Assembly: GCA_964035545.1 (NCBI GenBank)
Contig: OZ037766.1
Coordinates: 538,501 to 602,500 of the forward strand
From: Bugula neritina
Lineage: Eukaryota; Bryozoa; Gymnolaemata; Cheilostomatida; Bugulidae
Reading direction: 5' to 3'
DNA length: 64,000 bases
This document shows positions 37,101-49,125 of this stretch, in pieces. The notes beneath the pieces are model-generated. The model ran no database searches. It had not been told where the DNA came from and was given only the letters and a program-made list of their open reading frames with translations. How positions within the stretch are numbered: the stretch's first letter is position 1; each line of letters opens with the position of its first letter. Position numbers and translations under genes: made by a program.

Positions 37101-40100
37101 ACTGCATCACTCACCTGGTAAGTGAACTATGGTCACTATTTATTACTCACTATTTATTAGTCACTATTTATTAGTCACTATTTAATAGTCACTATTTAAT
37201 AGTCACTATTTAGCGGTGACTATAAATTTACTGGTGCCTACTTTATTACAAGGCAACTATAAACTACCCAAATTATTTAATTTGGTGTGAATGTCTAACT
37301 GCTGTATATCTACTGTACTATATTTTCCCTGTCTACCAGTTCTTAATCACTTCTTTCTACACTCAAATTGTGTCTCACTAGAAGACATGGGCTACTCACT
37401 ATGTGTGGTCAACTACTAACTGGACATCACTATCAGTTTAGTGGTCATCAACTTACATACTGACCATTTCACAATGCAGGAGGAATATTTTTGTAGCAGC
37501 CTAAATAAACACCTATTCAGCTACTTTCTATGTGTTCGGTGATGGCTTATGTCAACACATTCAAATACTTTCCAATCTTAACATGGCCTCCAGCAGTTTT
37601 ATTGTACTCTCACCTTTTTATTATACATAACACCACAGTATTTACATTTCCTGTAATCAGTTGTTACAATATTATGTCTCAGAAAGTTGCTTTCCACATT
37701 AAAATACTAAAATCAGATTAGAAAAATGAAATAGGCCTATCTATGTTTGCTTTTCAATTAGTTTGTTTCATATGACAGATATACATATTACCTCTTCTTA
37801 AAAATGTAAATTGATTTATAATTAAATTTCAGGACTTTTTAGAGTAATTCTGAATTTACTTAATTTTATATTTGAAAGTTATATTAAAGATGCTGTAAAG
37901 GACAACTATGTACAACAACAAAACCTTAAATTGAATTTTTTTTAGTTACCTATGGCTGTTATTTTAATTTTCAAAATAATTCAAAACTCAATCAAATTTA
38001 TGACTTATAGTTACTTTATTAAAAAAAACTGCTAATAGTTCTCACTTCAAGATTCTAATTGTAGTCAATATTGTGAGATAGATTGTTTGAAAATTAATAT
38101 CAAAATGTGTGAACGCTTCTTTATGTTTGAAACTTTATGAAAAGCTCATTAGAAAGAATTTGCTTTGAGACTATGTACAGACAGACAAATAGATGGTAGC
38201 TCTCACACAACGTAATATATACCTGTAAACAAAACTGTAGTTCATAATGTCTTATATTTTTGGTTGTGGCAAATTGATTCAGTCGATCAACTAGTTATAC
38301 TGTATGTTGTGCTTCAGGACATGGGGGATAACAACATCCGCCATGCTGACGACGTTGCTGAAATGTTACATCACAATACCACTATTACCAACTTTGTTCT
38401 ATCCGAGAACAATTTCTCAGATAAAGATGCAGCTTTGTTAGCTCAGGTTATAGAGGTGAGAGGGGACACAACTGCTAAATATTTATTTATTGCATAAAAG
38501 AGTTGCAATAATAATATACTTTTATTTTAATAAGGTTAGTTTAATAAAGTGTTTGTATGATTAGTTGTTCAAATATTTGTTGAAAGTTGTCAAGGTGTTG
38601 AGATAATGTCACCAAACATGTAGTTTGTTTGTCACCTCCCAACAATAAATATATCAATGATAGGCTATATAGCATTTAAATGGTGTTGCATGTATTATTA
38701 TCCATATTATTATTATTGCAACTTGGCATATTGTATTTATTTAGTCTTAAAATATTTACATAACTGCTTTAATATTACATAGTACTATTGAAATGTAGTT
38801 GAAGCTTAGTCTGGCATTATGGAAGAAACATCATATCTCTGTTTCACATGAGACCTATAAGTTACACTTATTTAAAGTGAAGTAGTAGGCTAACTTGAGT
38901 AACTGTGTGACTTTAAAGGTTTCTTTCATGCTTTTTCAATATTATACAATTGTCTTATTGTATTTTAAAATGCTGGTAATTTTTTATTGTGGAAATTATT
39001 ATCATTTTTCTGATATTTTAAACTGAATTTTTAATTTAAATCTAGGCTCATCCTTCCTTAACAGAAGTTGATTTGAGTTCGAATAACTTTGGCTCCACAG
39101 GAGGGCTGCATCTGAGGAGAATGATTTGTGAGTATACAATACTCTGTAACCCAACGTACCAATAAACATAACTTCTGCAGATGGTACTTGAATGTATGCA
39201 GATGGTCTTTTATTGCATAATTCTATTTTGTACATTGCAGTAAAGATTTAGACATTTAGTAAGCAGTGCGAGTATGCTTTAATTACATGTGTGAATTACT
39301 ATAGTATTAGTAATCTATGATTTGAACTAAGCATCCATTTATTGATTGCAAGCCTGAACATTCTAGAATAAAATATTAAAGCATCTCAACTTATTTGTCA
39401 AAATAGCAACAGCGCTGTCCCTTGGTTAGACAAGCTTTTCAAAAATAAAATCGAATGAAGTTACTATTCTAAATATTTGTGAATTATTTTTATAATATCT
39501 ATTTACTGTATAGTATTATATTCCTTCATCAAACAGTTGTTAGAAAATCTGACCATGATTTACAAATTTACTCTTTTTGAAATTCTTTTGCATGTTGTCT
39601 GTTGAAAAAATAGGCTGGCAGTTCAACTTTGCTAACTTTTATTGAATATGACATTATTCAAAACATGTTTTCAATTTTTTGCTAGTGTCAATCAAACTGC
39701 ATGCACTTAGCTATGTTCATGCAGTGTTCCAAGTTCTGGTGCAGTTTTTCAGTTTATTGAGCAAAAAGTGTAGGTTCTGTGGTAGTACTGAGTGCAGTGA
39801 TAGTGTGACAAGTGAGAGTGTGACAAGTGAGGGAGAAAGTTCTGGAAACAGTGGACAGCTAGTCTGTAAGCTGGTCATTCATTCTCTATCATCTCATTGT
39901 TTTGTCTCCCAACTCAAACCACAACGTTATGTCATTGTTTAGTCATTACATAACATGAAAACAAAAATACAGTCTAATAGGAAAACCAAAAGTTCTGGGC
40001 AAGTGCATCACTTGTTGCTGATTTCTGATTAATTACCTGATTACATAACACCCTTAGTCACATAACTTTACCTTCTTCTACACACCTCTTCAGTCATAAC

Positions 40101-43100
40101 AATCAAAAGCTACAAAAATAATATCCTAAGCTTGTTTGACTACCACATAGTATGGGGTGTGCTTTGAAAACAGAGGCATGTTTGCTCAGAGAGCCTCTTT
40201 CTGTTGTGCCACTCCCTTTCATGAATTTCATGAATTTCAGCGGAGAGCACAAACTTGGTGGAACTCAACTTGAGCTGGAATAAAATCAGGGGAGAAGGAG
40301 CGCTGGCCGTGGCGGAGGCCATACGAGATAACGTCGGCATGAAAATCATCCACTTGGAATGGAATGGGTAAATATTTTATAGTAACTATTATATAAACTT
40401 GCTTGCGTATTTTGTAATTTAGAAATTATGTATTGGCGATGTTGTTGGTTTATATTCAACACGCATTACATTGAATAGCATAAAGTCAAACAATGGAAAA
40501 ATTAGTGGCTGAAAGCTGCAGTAAATTATTGAAAATAATGTGTTTTGGATGTTTTAGACATTTTATTTTTAATTAGAAAATATTAAGTTTATACAATAAA
40601 ATAATCAACTTCATGTCAAAAATAAATTATTCTGCGTGTATTTTAAATTTTTGTTTTGCGTAAGCAGCTTCTATCCTAGCAATTATATGTTTGAGTTGCA
40701 AGTAAAAAATATTGTTATAACTAAAATTTATTTCTCTTAATTCTTGAGTTTAAAAGAAATATACTTATGGCTATATGGCTACAGTGGTGAAGTACGTATT
40801 GAATATATCATGCTATGCATGTATATAATTGTTATGTCAATCAAACATTTCATAAAAGTTTATTATAGAGCAAAAATAGTGAACAGAAAAATTCTAGCAA
40901 GAATATTATTTTGCTGATATATACACAAATTCTATAACACTTAAAGTTGAGTTACCTTGGTGTAGTTTATTTACCTTTACCACATCACAGTATTCAAGGT
41001 TGAAGGTCATAAAAGTAGCTGGAAGTACATAATATCACTTGCCCATGTAAACATGTCTGAATTATTACTTGTTAGTCTTTATCCTCAGATTTAATCTTTA
41101 GATATAACACTATTTATCCTTTTAATGGTTATATTGCTGTTAGAAGTTATTTTTTAAATTACCAAATCTAGAACATATAGCAAAATACTCCCGTGTACTC
41201 TTGAAAAGTAATTGTAGCCACCTTTTGGGTATCAAATATTTTTAAAAAAAATTATTTTAGCTGCGTAAATATTGGAGCCGTACTGATATTGTTAGGCAGA
41301 GTGGAGTAACAACTATTAACAGAGTTTTTAATACTCATTACTCGTTTTAAGCCACCAAAAAAATTTATAAACCAATTTAAAACTACATTTTATTATAAAA
41401 ATCTTTTCAGTATTAAACTTAGGGTTAATATTATTATTTTTTGTCTATAAGTTTTGAGATTTTTTTCAAATAAAAATTGCAAAATTTATCATAAAAACTG
41501 TTTTAATTTATTAAGCTGAACCAAGGTTCCAAAAGCAGGAAAAACTCTGCTTTGACCAAAATAATATTTTTAGGTATTAAAATTTCCTAAAATAATTTTT
41601 TTAAGTAATCTTATGTTTTACATATTACATATTTTATTATTTGAATCATTGAATTTATTGTGTTTCATGCAGTCTATATAGATGTCTGCCATGCAATCTG
41701 CATGGCCAGTTACTTGAGGGTTTTAGCTATGCATTCCATGCTGCCATAGTAGAAGGTTCTTTCTTCTATTAATTTCATGCTTTCACCTACATATTATTAA
41801 GTCTCCCCAGTTTAAAAATTGTGTTATTCCCTTCTATAGTTTCACCTCTGAGTATTTAACAATGTAAATAGTTGTGATAACTGGAAGTTTTAAACATTCA
41901 GCTCCTGTATATAAATATTACTGTAAATATTTTGAAACACTTGGCAGTTATAAGAAATATTTTGTTCATCATAAAGCTATTCAAAATTTTACTCATATCT
42001 TCAAATACTAAACACAGTTTTAATAAAAATTTATTTCTTTTCAAGTTTATTTATTGTGCTTTTCAGCTTATGTAATCATAACTGCAAGCTTAAGTTATGC
42101 CAACTCATGTTCTAAGTCTTAAGTTTTAATATATATATATAATATATATTTTTCTTTTATAAAAACCTCATAAAAATTTTTATCATGTCTAGCAAATGAA
42201 ATTTTATTTTTATCCCAAATAAGAAATATTAAGACTATTTGATTGTAAGACACTGCAGCTTGAGAAAATTAAAGCCTAACTTTCATGGTGTGCGGGCATA
42301 CAATAATGGTACCTTTATTTATCTTGTCTGCTGGGTAACCTGGTGGAAATTATTAAAACTTTATTTCTAAGTATTGTTTTCCAATTAGATTATTTAAAAA
42401 ATATAGTATTAATTTGTATAAATTTATAACAAATACAATGTCAAAAATATTAGGAAAAAATTAGAATTCTCCTGAAATATTTTTAAAAAAGTCATTACTA
42501 TGCTCAGATTTTCGAAAAAATTATTTAAGCTATTGTTTCATTTATGTAGCATTTTATATAAATTTTTATTAAAATAAAGAGAGAAATTGCAAACTTATAT
42601 TTAGATTGATATAGATATAATCTAACATTATACAGGTAGACACAAATTGTTAATGTTTACCCCACTTTTTAGTAATGGTCATAGTTTTGTGTCTTTGTTT
42701 TAAGAAATATTATAAAATAATTCTGCTGCAGAAATAATGTAATAAATAAATTTGTTGCCTCTAAGCTTAAATTATTTAATTTGTTAGTCAAACTTAGCTA
42801 AAAAAATCAAATGAAACCTTCCAGAAACTTTTCACCGAGACTTGAGAATTCAATGACCTAGATTATGGTTCTGGTCGAAGCTTGAGATTGAATAACTAGG
42901 AGCAGTAAATGTCAACTTTGTCTTGCCAAAATACATAACGCTGATATGTCAAACCCAACAACCATCATTTATTAAATGGTAAAAGAAAACACGTTTGTAA
43001 CTAGTAACTTAACCGAGACTTGCCGCAGATTTCCCTGGCAGCAGCTTTCTCTGGCAGCGATGTCGTATCCTGAAATGTAAAAAATGCATCTGGGTTAAAG

Positions 43101-46100
43101 AACTTAAAAGTTTATCACACGTTAGAACTCTGCCAGTGGTACAAGTTATAAATACACGAAAGAAATGATGTAGAAAACAAACACTCGGTTGATCAGAACT
43201 TAACCTTTGGCTCCCGACTGTCTGGGAAGTAATTATTTTTATCTTTCTCATTATTCATAATTGAGCTACTGGATCTCGTGATGGAAAAAGGAGATTTTTT
43301 TCAAAAAAACGAACATAGAAAATTTTCTTCATCATAACTATAAATTAATGCAATTTATGTATTAAAATACTTAGTATGTTTTTGCTCTAAAATATACTTT
43401 CAATTTTTCAACTATTCAGCATCTAAAGAGTTTTAATTTTTTTGAGTTGCAAACATATTTACAGCAATTTTTTTGTTTAGAATTTCGAGAAAAAATATTC
43501 TCTGTCTTTCAGATAGAAGCAGAGAAAAAAAAGTTTATCAAGCAGTTTTGTCTATGTGTCAGCTCTGTGAATTCTATGGACTTGGATGAGGAATTTAAAG
43601 TTGTGTTACAGATTTGACAGACAGTCTGGAGCGAAACTAGCGGAGGCAGTGGCTCAGAACAGGACCCTCACAGAACTCAATCTCTACTCAAACCGAATTG
43701 ACTCTCAGTCTTTCCTTGCCATCTGCCAGGCTCTGAAGGATAACGACAATCTACAAACTCTGAAGGTAGGAAAGTGAAGCTCTTTGTAACTTAATTACTA
43801 TAACTCAGTTGAATCTGGTTTCATTACTCCACGTCTTATCTTATGCTTTTAAACTAAATTCAATAACTTCTGCTGATAACCGAATAATTTGGGTTTTCTA
43901 AAATTTTAACTCATGCAAAAAGTTAATTTTCAAACTTTCTTTATTTTCTAGACATCATATAGGTTATATATTTTCTATTGAAATTATTATAAAACATTAG
44001 TTTGCTATTTATGATAATTATATTTTAAATGTTATTCAAACTGCTTTCAATTCGTATTAAGAATTATTATTTCTGCTGATGAACTGTGTAGAAATGGCTA
44101 ATTTAACCACTAAATTCAATGCTGAGAAAAAATATTATTTGGTGAATAAGTAGTTTTCAAATATTTTTTAGTTACTTTCAAATACAATAAGTATTAGAAC
44201 TCCTTTCTGTTAAGAAGCCCACATTACTTGCTCCTTCATCAAAACATGAGACAAGCATGTTTCATGGTTGTCCAGAGAACGTTCTATTAATACCACTAAC
44301 ATGACACACTAACAACTCGCTGCCTTGTAGATCGGCAAGAACTGCATCACAGAAGAAGCTGCTGCTGCCGCTCTAGACTTGCTGAAAACTTATCCCGAGT
44401 TGAAGATAGAAACTGTAGATCTCTCTGTAAGTAACCAATAGCAGCACCTGTAAGTGTTTAGTAGTCAATAGCAGTACCTGTAAGTGTTGAGTAGCCAATA
44501 GCAGCCCTTGTAAGTGTTGAGTAGCCAATAGCAGCACCTGTAAGTGTTGAGTAGCCAATAGTATAGTCTGTTCTAGGGTCTATGAGGCCTAGGTGACAGG
44601 TATAAATTGTATACTAAATTATCATGCAGTGTAGTGCCTTAATAATGATTGAGTAAAAATTTCTGTTGCAATCTTATCAATTACTGATAATAATTTGATA
44701 TTAAATCAACAGATAAAAAATAATCACTAAAAAGTGGGTTTACCTTTATTTGTGTAATGGCCATGATAAACTTGTGTACGGTATAGTAAATATCTCAGAT
44801 TTATATAAAATTATGGACATAAAAATTTTATATTTATTTGTCTGACAACCAAAAACGGCATCGTAATACTAGGAACATCGTAACATTAGGAACGGGGAAA
44901 TTGCATTAAATATTATAACTGCATGCAAGTCTTTGTTCTATTAATATTGACAAAATTTCAATGAAATTAATTTCTCTTCTCATTGCAAGGTCACATGGCA
45001 TATCATGTGATCTGTTAGCTTTCAAGTACCATTTTGTTAAGCTAGTATATTATTATGTGAATAATGAATTGATAACAATTTCAAAAAATATTAGTTTGTA
45101 AAGTATTTTCTTTTCGAAGTAGATGATATAATATTTCAAATGTTGCATCTGGAATATTTTGCTTGTCCGTATGTCCTAAACTGTCTTAATGTAAATAGTG
45201 TATAGTGTATAACCAGGCTGGGCTATAACTGGTGTCTCTCTGTATGGTCACTCTAGTAGTGCTTAATTAACCTACTGCACAAGATAATAATGCGCTATAT
45301 TATTCAGTTAGACTCTGCAATGGCTGCTTTTAAGTTATTTTTATAAAGGATTGGAATATGAACTGAAAGACATCTTCGTTACTATATACTACTTGGGCAT
45401 GTGCAAGTAGATTTTATATTTGAAGCACATAGAAAAGTAGTTTACGGTGACAGCAGTTGCAAGTTGCAAGCTTTAGCTATTAACTGACAATGTGTTTAGT
45501 AAGTTACTAAATAGCATTTCCTGATGTCCTCACAGATCTGTGTAGTGCTTTACAAGTTGCTGACGTGAAATAGATGATATTATCTGTAATCGTGATGAGA
45601 ATTCTTTATGAGTTGTAATATGGTAAGGAGTTGTGTCTCCATGTTGTCTGCATCGCAGATAATTGACAGATATTAGAACATAATTGTGATAATAAAATTT
45701 GTAGCACATAGTAAGGCAGAAATAGCCAATTCCATATTAATAGAGTCTTACTCGTTAGTGCTCAAATAAACTTAGATTGTCTTTTCTGGATATTGTATTG
45801 CCTGACCACTTTCACTTTGGATATTCAATGTTTAGGGATTTTCCACTCAGGGTATTCCACTGGAGGGGGTATTCCTTTTGGGGTATTCTTGTTGAACTTT
45901 CATTACTTTGAAGAAGGAGGTATTTTTGTCTTTTAGGATTTGATATTTTCCGCTGCCTTAGCAGAGAAAGTTAAGGAGGTCAAGGAGATTCACGAGAATT
46001 TCAACTTCATCTACGGCTACACAGATTCTTATGGTGAGAGTTATTCTAACATTCTTAAAGAATATTTTGCCAGTTTCTAAGATTTTGCATAGCTTCATGT

Positions 46101-48284
46101 TATCATAATTATGTATACTTCATTTTACTCATCTACTCTGAAGATGACACAAAACTTTATCTAAAATCCTAAACTTTTATTACTACTCATAATCATGTTG
46201 TTTAATTACCCGAAACCAATACCTACTGAGTTCACCTATCACACTACAGCTGTGCAGTTATATTTTAAATATAGTTCCCCTACCACACTACAGCTGTGCA
46301 GTTATATTTAAATATAGTTCCCCTACCACACTACAGCTGTGCAGTTATATTTAAATATAGTTCCCCTACCACACTACAGCTGTGCAGTTATATTTAAATA
46401 TAGTTCCCCTACCACACTACAGCTGTGCAGTTATATTTAAATATAGTTCCCCTACCACACTACAGCGGTGCAGTTATATTTAAATATAGCTCACCTACCA
46501 CACTACAGCCGTGCAGTTATATTTAAATATAGTTCCCCTACCACACTACAGCCGTGCAGTTATATTTAAATATAGTTCCCCTACCACACTACAGCCGTGC
46601 AGTTATATTTAAATATAGTTCCCCTACCACACTACAGCCGTGCAGTTATATTTAAATATAGTTCCCCTACCACACTACAGCTGTGCAGTTATATTTAAAT
46701 ATAGTTCCCCTACCACACTACAGCTGTGCAGTTATATTTAAATATAGTTCCCCTACCACACTACAACTGTGCAGTTATATTTAAATATAGTTCACCTACC
46801 ACACTACAACTGTGTAGGTATATTTAAAAGAAGCTTCTAGAGCCAGCTAACAGCCCCGTAGTCTGATAGCAAGTTAATCATTTGGTCAATGAAAACTCTT
46901 GTAGGAAAGAGGAAGCTGAAGAGCTACGACGTGGTGGACGAGGCGCTGACCTTCTTCAAGCAGTACATGGCTGAGAATAACATAGACTTAGTGACTTTCT
47001 TCCAGGAGATGGACGACGACGGTAGTATGGCCGTCTCGTATGATGAGTTCAGGGAGGGTCTGAAGGTGAGTGACTCTAAGGCTATGCAATGAGTTATATT
47101 AACAGCTGATCGTGGTAGGGTAGATGGGGGTGCCACCCCTTACAGCTACTGAGTGGCTCTAAGGCTATACAATGTGTCATACTAACAGCTGGTCTGAAAG
47201 TACTAAATAAAAGATCGTTGTGGTTGGATATAACACTCCTTTCTGCTCACATCAGAAAACAAACTTAGGATGGAGCTAGGTTGTTCAAAAACAGTTAGTA
47301 TGACTTTTTGGTGATGGAGTGTAAGTTAACTTTTGGGTAGTAGAGAATATATTGGCTTGTCCCAAATTTTGGTTCGTTTAGTATTACGGCTATTATGTAT
47401 CGCGAATAGAATGTTTATATGAAAGTTGTGTTCTTTTGAAATTGTTGACTTTCTTCAATGAAAACAAATAAAATTCACAGTTGAAACTGTGTGTAAAAGT
47501 TTTAGATGCTGCATGGCATGACACTTGGTTATTACAATATTTATATTTACTAGGAAAAGTCTTGCTAGCAATGGCTAGAGTCTGCATTATATAATATGTA
47601 GAGCATATTAATAAAATTAAACAGTATAGTTATAATAAAATTAGAGTATGTTATTATTATAATACAGTATATTGTTAATATAATACAATATAACAATAAT
47701 ACAATACAGCACTATAGGCATAGAATACTGCAGTATATCAGGAGTTGTGTTCCATACCGTATATCAGGAGTTGTGTTCCATATAGTATATCAGGAGTTGT
47801 GTTCTATAGGTAATGAAGATTCCACTCACTCCTCTACAAGTTGATCAGCTGATTGCTGCACTAGACATGGATGGAGACGGGGACATAGACTTTGGGTGGG
47901 TTCTCAGTCTACATATTATTTATGAAGTGTCTTACAATATCCTGTTTGGTGATATATCGTCTTACAACATAGCATGTTGGTGATATATTGTACCATGCTG
48001 CTTGATGTATCAAACTAGAAGAGTAAAACTCAATTAGGACAATATACATGTATTCTGGTAAAGATATTTCTTGGTCAATGTAGAAGTGTAAGCCAACAGA
48101 GTATTTTATAATATTGTTGTAATGTTTTGATTTGGAGTTGTCATCTCTTTTGACAAAAACTAGTCATGAATATACGTAAGTTGATGGTGTGGCATTCATT
48201 GACTTCTAGTATAACTTTAGAGTACAATTGAGACTTCTGTGTTTTAGAGAGCTTGTGATTGGTGCAGAAGAACACTCTCATTAG
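21472..48284 (+). CDS. LRRC74A: LRRC74A-like leucine-rich-repeat and EF-hand protein, complete, 13 exons
   Basis: Exons: 21472-21597, 23640-23736, 30538-30713, 37010-37117, 38318-38455, 39046-39127, 40241-40367, 43612-43765, 44331-44426, 45937-46033, 46905-47065, 47810-47895, 48248-48284. They sum to 1485 nt (494 aa plus TAG) with every phase matching; human LRRC74A is of similar length (about 488 aa). The N-terminus (about 75 aa) is polar. Then comes the family's A-C-K-x-x-G-V block and K-A-I-A-I-A, about nine ribonuclease-inhibitor-type leucine-rich repeats (for example L-x-E-L-N-L-S-W-N), and two C-terminal EF-hand-like loops: one in the 46905 exon ([12 protein letters not shown]) and a canonical one at residues 473-484 ([12 protein letters not shown]), split by the last intron. 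Molecular role of the family is poorly known. The ATG is the first base of exon 1; an upstream coding exon cannot be excluded. Two other genes lie in its introns. Confidence 0.9.
21629..21765. repeat. AGT/AGC trinucleotide repeat
   Basis: (AGTAGC)n and related triplets start 32 bp after the exon-1 donor of the LRRC74-like gene and resemble the exon end (AGCAGCTAGTAGG). The poly-Ser frame is an artefact. Confidence 0.9.
25238..29524 (-). CDS. Paralogue C of the unrecognised family with a BRI3-like C-terminal domain, complete
   Basis: Coding exons (5' to 3' on the minus strand): 29419-29524, 28192-28332, 27103-27300, 25546-25601, 25238-25372; 636 nt, 211 aa. The first four junctions fit phases 1,1,1,0. 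Exons 1-3 align with paralogue B (MAA start; L-M-Y-Y-L; C-x-C-S; R-I-R-D-Y; L-E-R-L). The last two exons differ: they encode G-E-C-R-N-C-G, a Cys-rich hydrophobic segment ([13 protein letters not shown]) and K-C-S-N-C-G near the C-terminus. This arrangement of C-x-x-C, membrane segment with F-P-x-G, then C-x-N-C-G is that of brain protein I3 (BRI3), a small lysosome-associated membrane protein. The BRI3 resemblance is recalled from the family, not searched. The whole gene lies in intron 2 of the LRRC74-like gene, antisense to it. Role unknown. Confidence 0.75.
25688..26234. repeat. 42-43-bp minisatellite, left part
   Basis: About 13 copies of a unit containing CACTAGAGTACTGATATAAC and ATACTAGACTGTAGA, with an internal 3-bp-deletion variant. 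It continues at 26578-26695 after an inserted element. The 230-codon reverse open frame is an artefact. Confidence 0.95.
26239..26577. mobile_element. hAT-like miniature inverted-repeat element
   Basis: Starts CAGGGGTGTCCAACC and ends GGTTG-type inverse (TGTTGGACAGTCCTG), giving ~14-bp terminal inverted repeats of the CAGGxxTGTCCAA type common to hAT elements. Subterminal GAGGGCCACA motifs are repeated near both ends. Length 339 bp, no coding capacity. It interrupts the 42-bp minisatellite; flanks read TACTAGAG and TACTAGAC, a possible imperfect 8-bp target duplication, though the array's own repetitiveness makes this uncertain. Confidence 0.8.
26578..26695. repeat. 42-43-bp minisatellite, right part
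   Basis: Three further units of the array that begins at 25688, on the other side of the hAT-like insert. Confidence 0.9.
27615..27681. repeat. (AT)n microsatellite
   Basis: Uninterrupted alternating AT left of the ribozyme palindrome, in intron 2 of paralogue C. Confidence 0.97.
27781..27841 (-). ncRNA. Hammerhead ribozyme motif, minus-strand arm
   Basis: Exact mirror of the + strand motif at 27850-27910: same core, stems and predicted cleavage base (A at 27790 on this strand). Confidence 0.75.
27850..27910 (+). ncRNA. Hammerhead ribozyme motif, plus-strand arm
   Basis: Core CTGACGA at 27861-27867 (C in place of the usual U at position 4) and GAAA at 27889-27892. Stem II pairs GTGCACA (27868-27874) with TGTGTAC (27882-27888). 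Stem III is minimal: ACTA (27892-27895) with TAGT (27897-27900). The predicted cleavage base is A27901. Stem I pairs ATTTAT (27855-27860) with ATAAAT (27902-27907), then after a 2-nt bulge GGC (27850-27852) with GCC (27908-27910). The plan (6-bp stem I, internal loop, 3 bp, tiny stem III) is that of the ribozyme at 824-881. The one-base stem III loop is sterically unlikely in a monomer; such short stem III ribozymes are thought to act as dimers. Confidence 0.75.
27947..28149. repeat. (AT)n / (ATAC)n microsatellite
   Basis: About 200 bp of alternating AT with ATAC interruptions immediately right of the palindrome. The Tyr-Ile open frames are artefacts. Confidence 0.97.
29928..30086. repeat. 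~11-bp minisatellite
   Basis: Tandem GGTGAGAGCTA / GGTGAGGGCTA units in intron 2 of the LRRC74-like gene, 5' of the start of paralogue C. Confidence 0.95.
30318..30540. repeat. ~47-bp repeat ending at an LRRC74 exon acceptor
   Basis: Five or so units containing TATATAGAGAAG and TATAATATATAATATT. The TATAG-AGAAG phrase mimics the true junction (TTCTAG then AGAAAAG at 30537/30538). Confidence 0.75.
32732..35286 (-). CDS. MADF-BESS domain protein, two coding exons
   Basis: Exon 1 is 35049-35286, exon 2 is 32732-33603; joined in phase 1 they give 1110 nt, 369 aa. Residues about 36-125 form a MADF domain (Myb/SANT-like DNA-binding fold): [11 protein letters not shown], later A-W-R-I-I-A-E-K-L, then after the intron [12 protein letters not shown] and a basic R-R-R-L. 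A long Pro/Ser/Gln/His-rich linker follows, with a basic cluster (R-A-K-K-S-R). Near the C-terminus (about residues 317-347) F-C-V-S-L-A-Q-M-M and the following helix match the BESS protein-interaction motif. Proteins of this layout are DNA-binding transcriptional regulators of the Adf-1 type; target genes are unknown. The whole gene sits antisense within intron 3 (30714-37009) of the LRRC74-like gene. Confidence 0.9.
35335..35405 (-). other. tRNA-like / SINE-like sequence upstream of the MADF-BESS gene
   Basis: On the minus strand, TGGCCTAGCTGG (35384-35395) matches the pol III box A pattern exactly, and GGTTTCAAC (35347-35355) lies where a box B would be, as a degraded match. No full cloverleaf could be drawn. 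It lies about 50 bp upstream of the MADF-BESS start codon. Confidence 0.35.
36618..36995. repeat. CTCTCTGTAG minisatellite abutting an LRRC74 acceptor
   Basis: Units of 8-12 bp (CTCTCTGTAG, CTCTGTGTAG) end 14 bp before the acceptor at 37009. Each unit is a pyrimidine tract plus TAG, so it reads as an acceptor. The reverse 150-codon frame is an artefact. Confidence 0.95.
37123..37216. repeat. 14-bp repeat after an LRRC74 donor
   Basis: Units of TAGTCACTATTTAT start just after the donor at 37118. Confidence 0.85.
40368..43611. other. Large LRRC74 intron, no feature
   Basis: About 3.2 kb of AT-rich unique intron sequence. No exon, element or array recognised; the reverse frame at 43009-43251 has no support. 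Confidence 0.5.
44425..44570 (+). repeat. 30-bp repeat multiplying an LRRC74 donor
   Basis: Starts at the donor of exon 44331-44426. About five units share CTGTAAGTGTTGAGTAG and CCAATAGCAG; each carries GTAAGT. Confidence 0.9.
46240..46830. repeat. 43-bp minisatellite
   Basis: About 14 highly similar units beginning TTCCCCTACCACACTACAGC, in the intron before exon 46905. Variants are single-base (GCTGTG, GCCGTG, ACTGTG). Confidence 0.97.
47715..47812 (+). repeat. 32-bp repeat ending at an LRRC74 acceptor
   Basis: Three units of GTATATCAGGAGTTGTGTTC plus CATA; the last ends in the true acceptor CTATAG at 47809. Confidence 0.9.
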
Positions 48285-49125
48285 TCCCGCCCCTTCCCTT
48301 TTATTGACTCACATAGCTACTGACATTATGGACTCGGGTTTTCAGTAGTTTATTGTTGCGGTCGGAGTGTTTTGAGCAACAGAAATGGTAAATATTTAGA
48401 GCAAATACTTCTGATGAAGCTGAACACTACATTGTATCACCTCCTACTTCTACATATCTAATGTACTTTAGTAACTACTCTTTAGAGTTGGTTAAATGCC
48501 CAAGTCAGCTCAAAATGTGGTGTGAATTCAAAATAATTATTGTCTTGAGCAATTTAATTATAATTTAGCAAATATATTGCTATAGCAAATAACTCAGTGG
48601 ATAAGGCCAGTTGGTATAAATAATGAATTAAGCGTCTGTGGACAATAATTTGGGAAAGGCAACTCCTGAATCATCACTATTCACAATTATTGATATTATT
48701 TTGCCAGCTACAATGCTTTATATTATTTTTACAGCCTGTAATTATTAACTTTTTTTATTAATATATTTTTGGTCAAAAAATTTTAAAATATTAAAATTTT
48801 ATGCATTTGAACACTTTTTTGTGATTAAATAAATTATATAACGTGACTATACTAGTAATGAAAAGTTTTATTAAGGATTAACAAAATGCGCTTTACTATA
48901 ACTATGCTTAGCTAATGGATCTGATAATTAATAAAATTTGATTCACTTAATTTTTTGCAATTTCTATAAATCAACAAACAAGATACAAAAATAGAAAAAC
49001 AATAAGGAGCACCAATCTACTATCACATGTATACTGCTACCAGTCATGACTCATACTCTATACGACAAGGAACTTTATATTATACTTCTGCCAATTTGCT
49101 CATCTTCCTGTAGCAGGGAGTTGTG
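48285..49125. other. Intergenic region between convergent genes
   Basis: Holds the 3' ends of the LRRC74-like gene (+) and the gene at 49126-51983 (-). AT-rich; no exon seen. Confidence 0.5.

Noticed and set aside
39679-39942. Forward open frame with C-R-F-C motif
   Set aside because: Inside an LRRC74 intron, no matching splice phases, and low-complexity Ser/Thr/Glu stretch from short repeats.
43009-43251. 80-codon minus frame
   Set aside because: No homology recognised and no splice support within a large intron.
48411-48440. Second CTGATGA as possible hammerhead
   Set aside because: No GAAA core with compensating stems follows.
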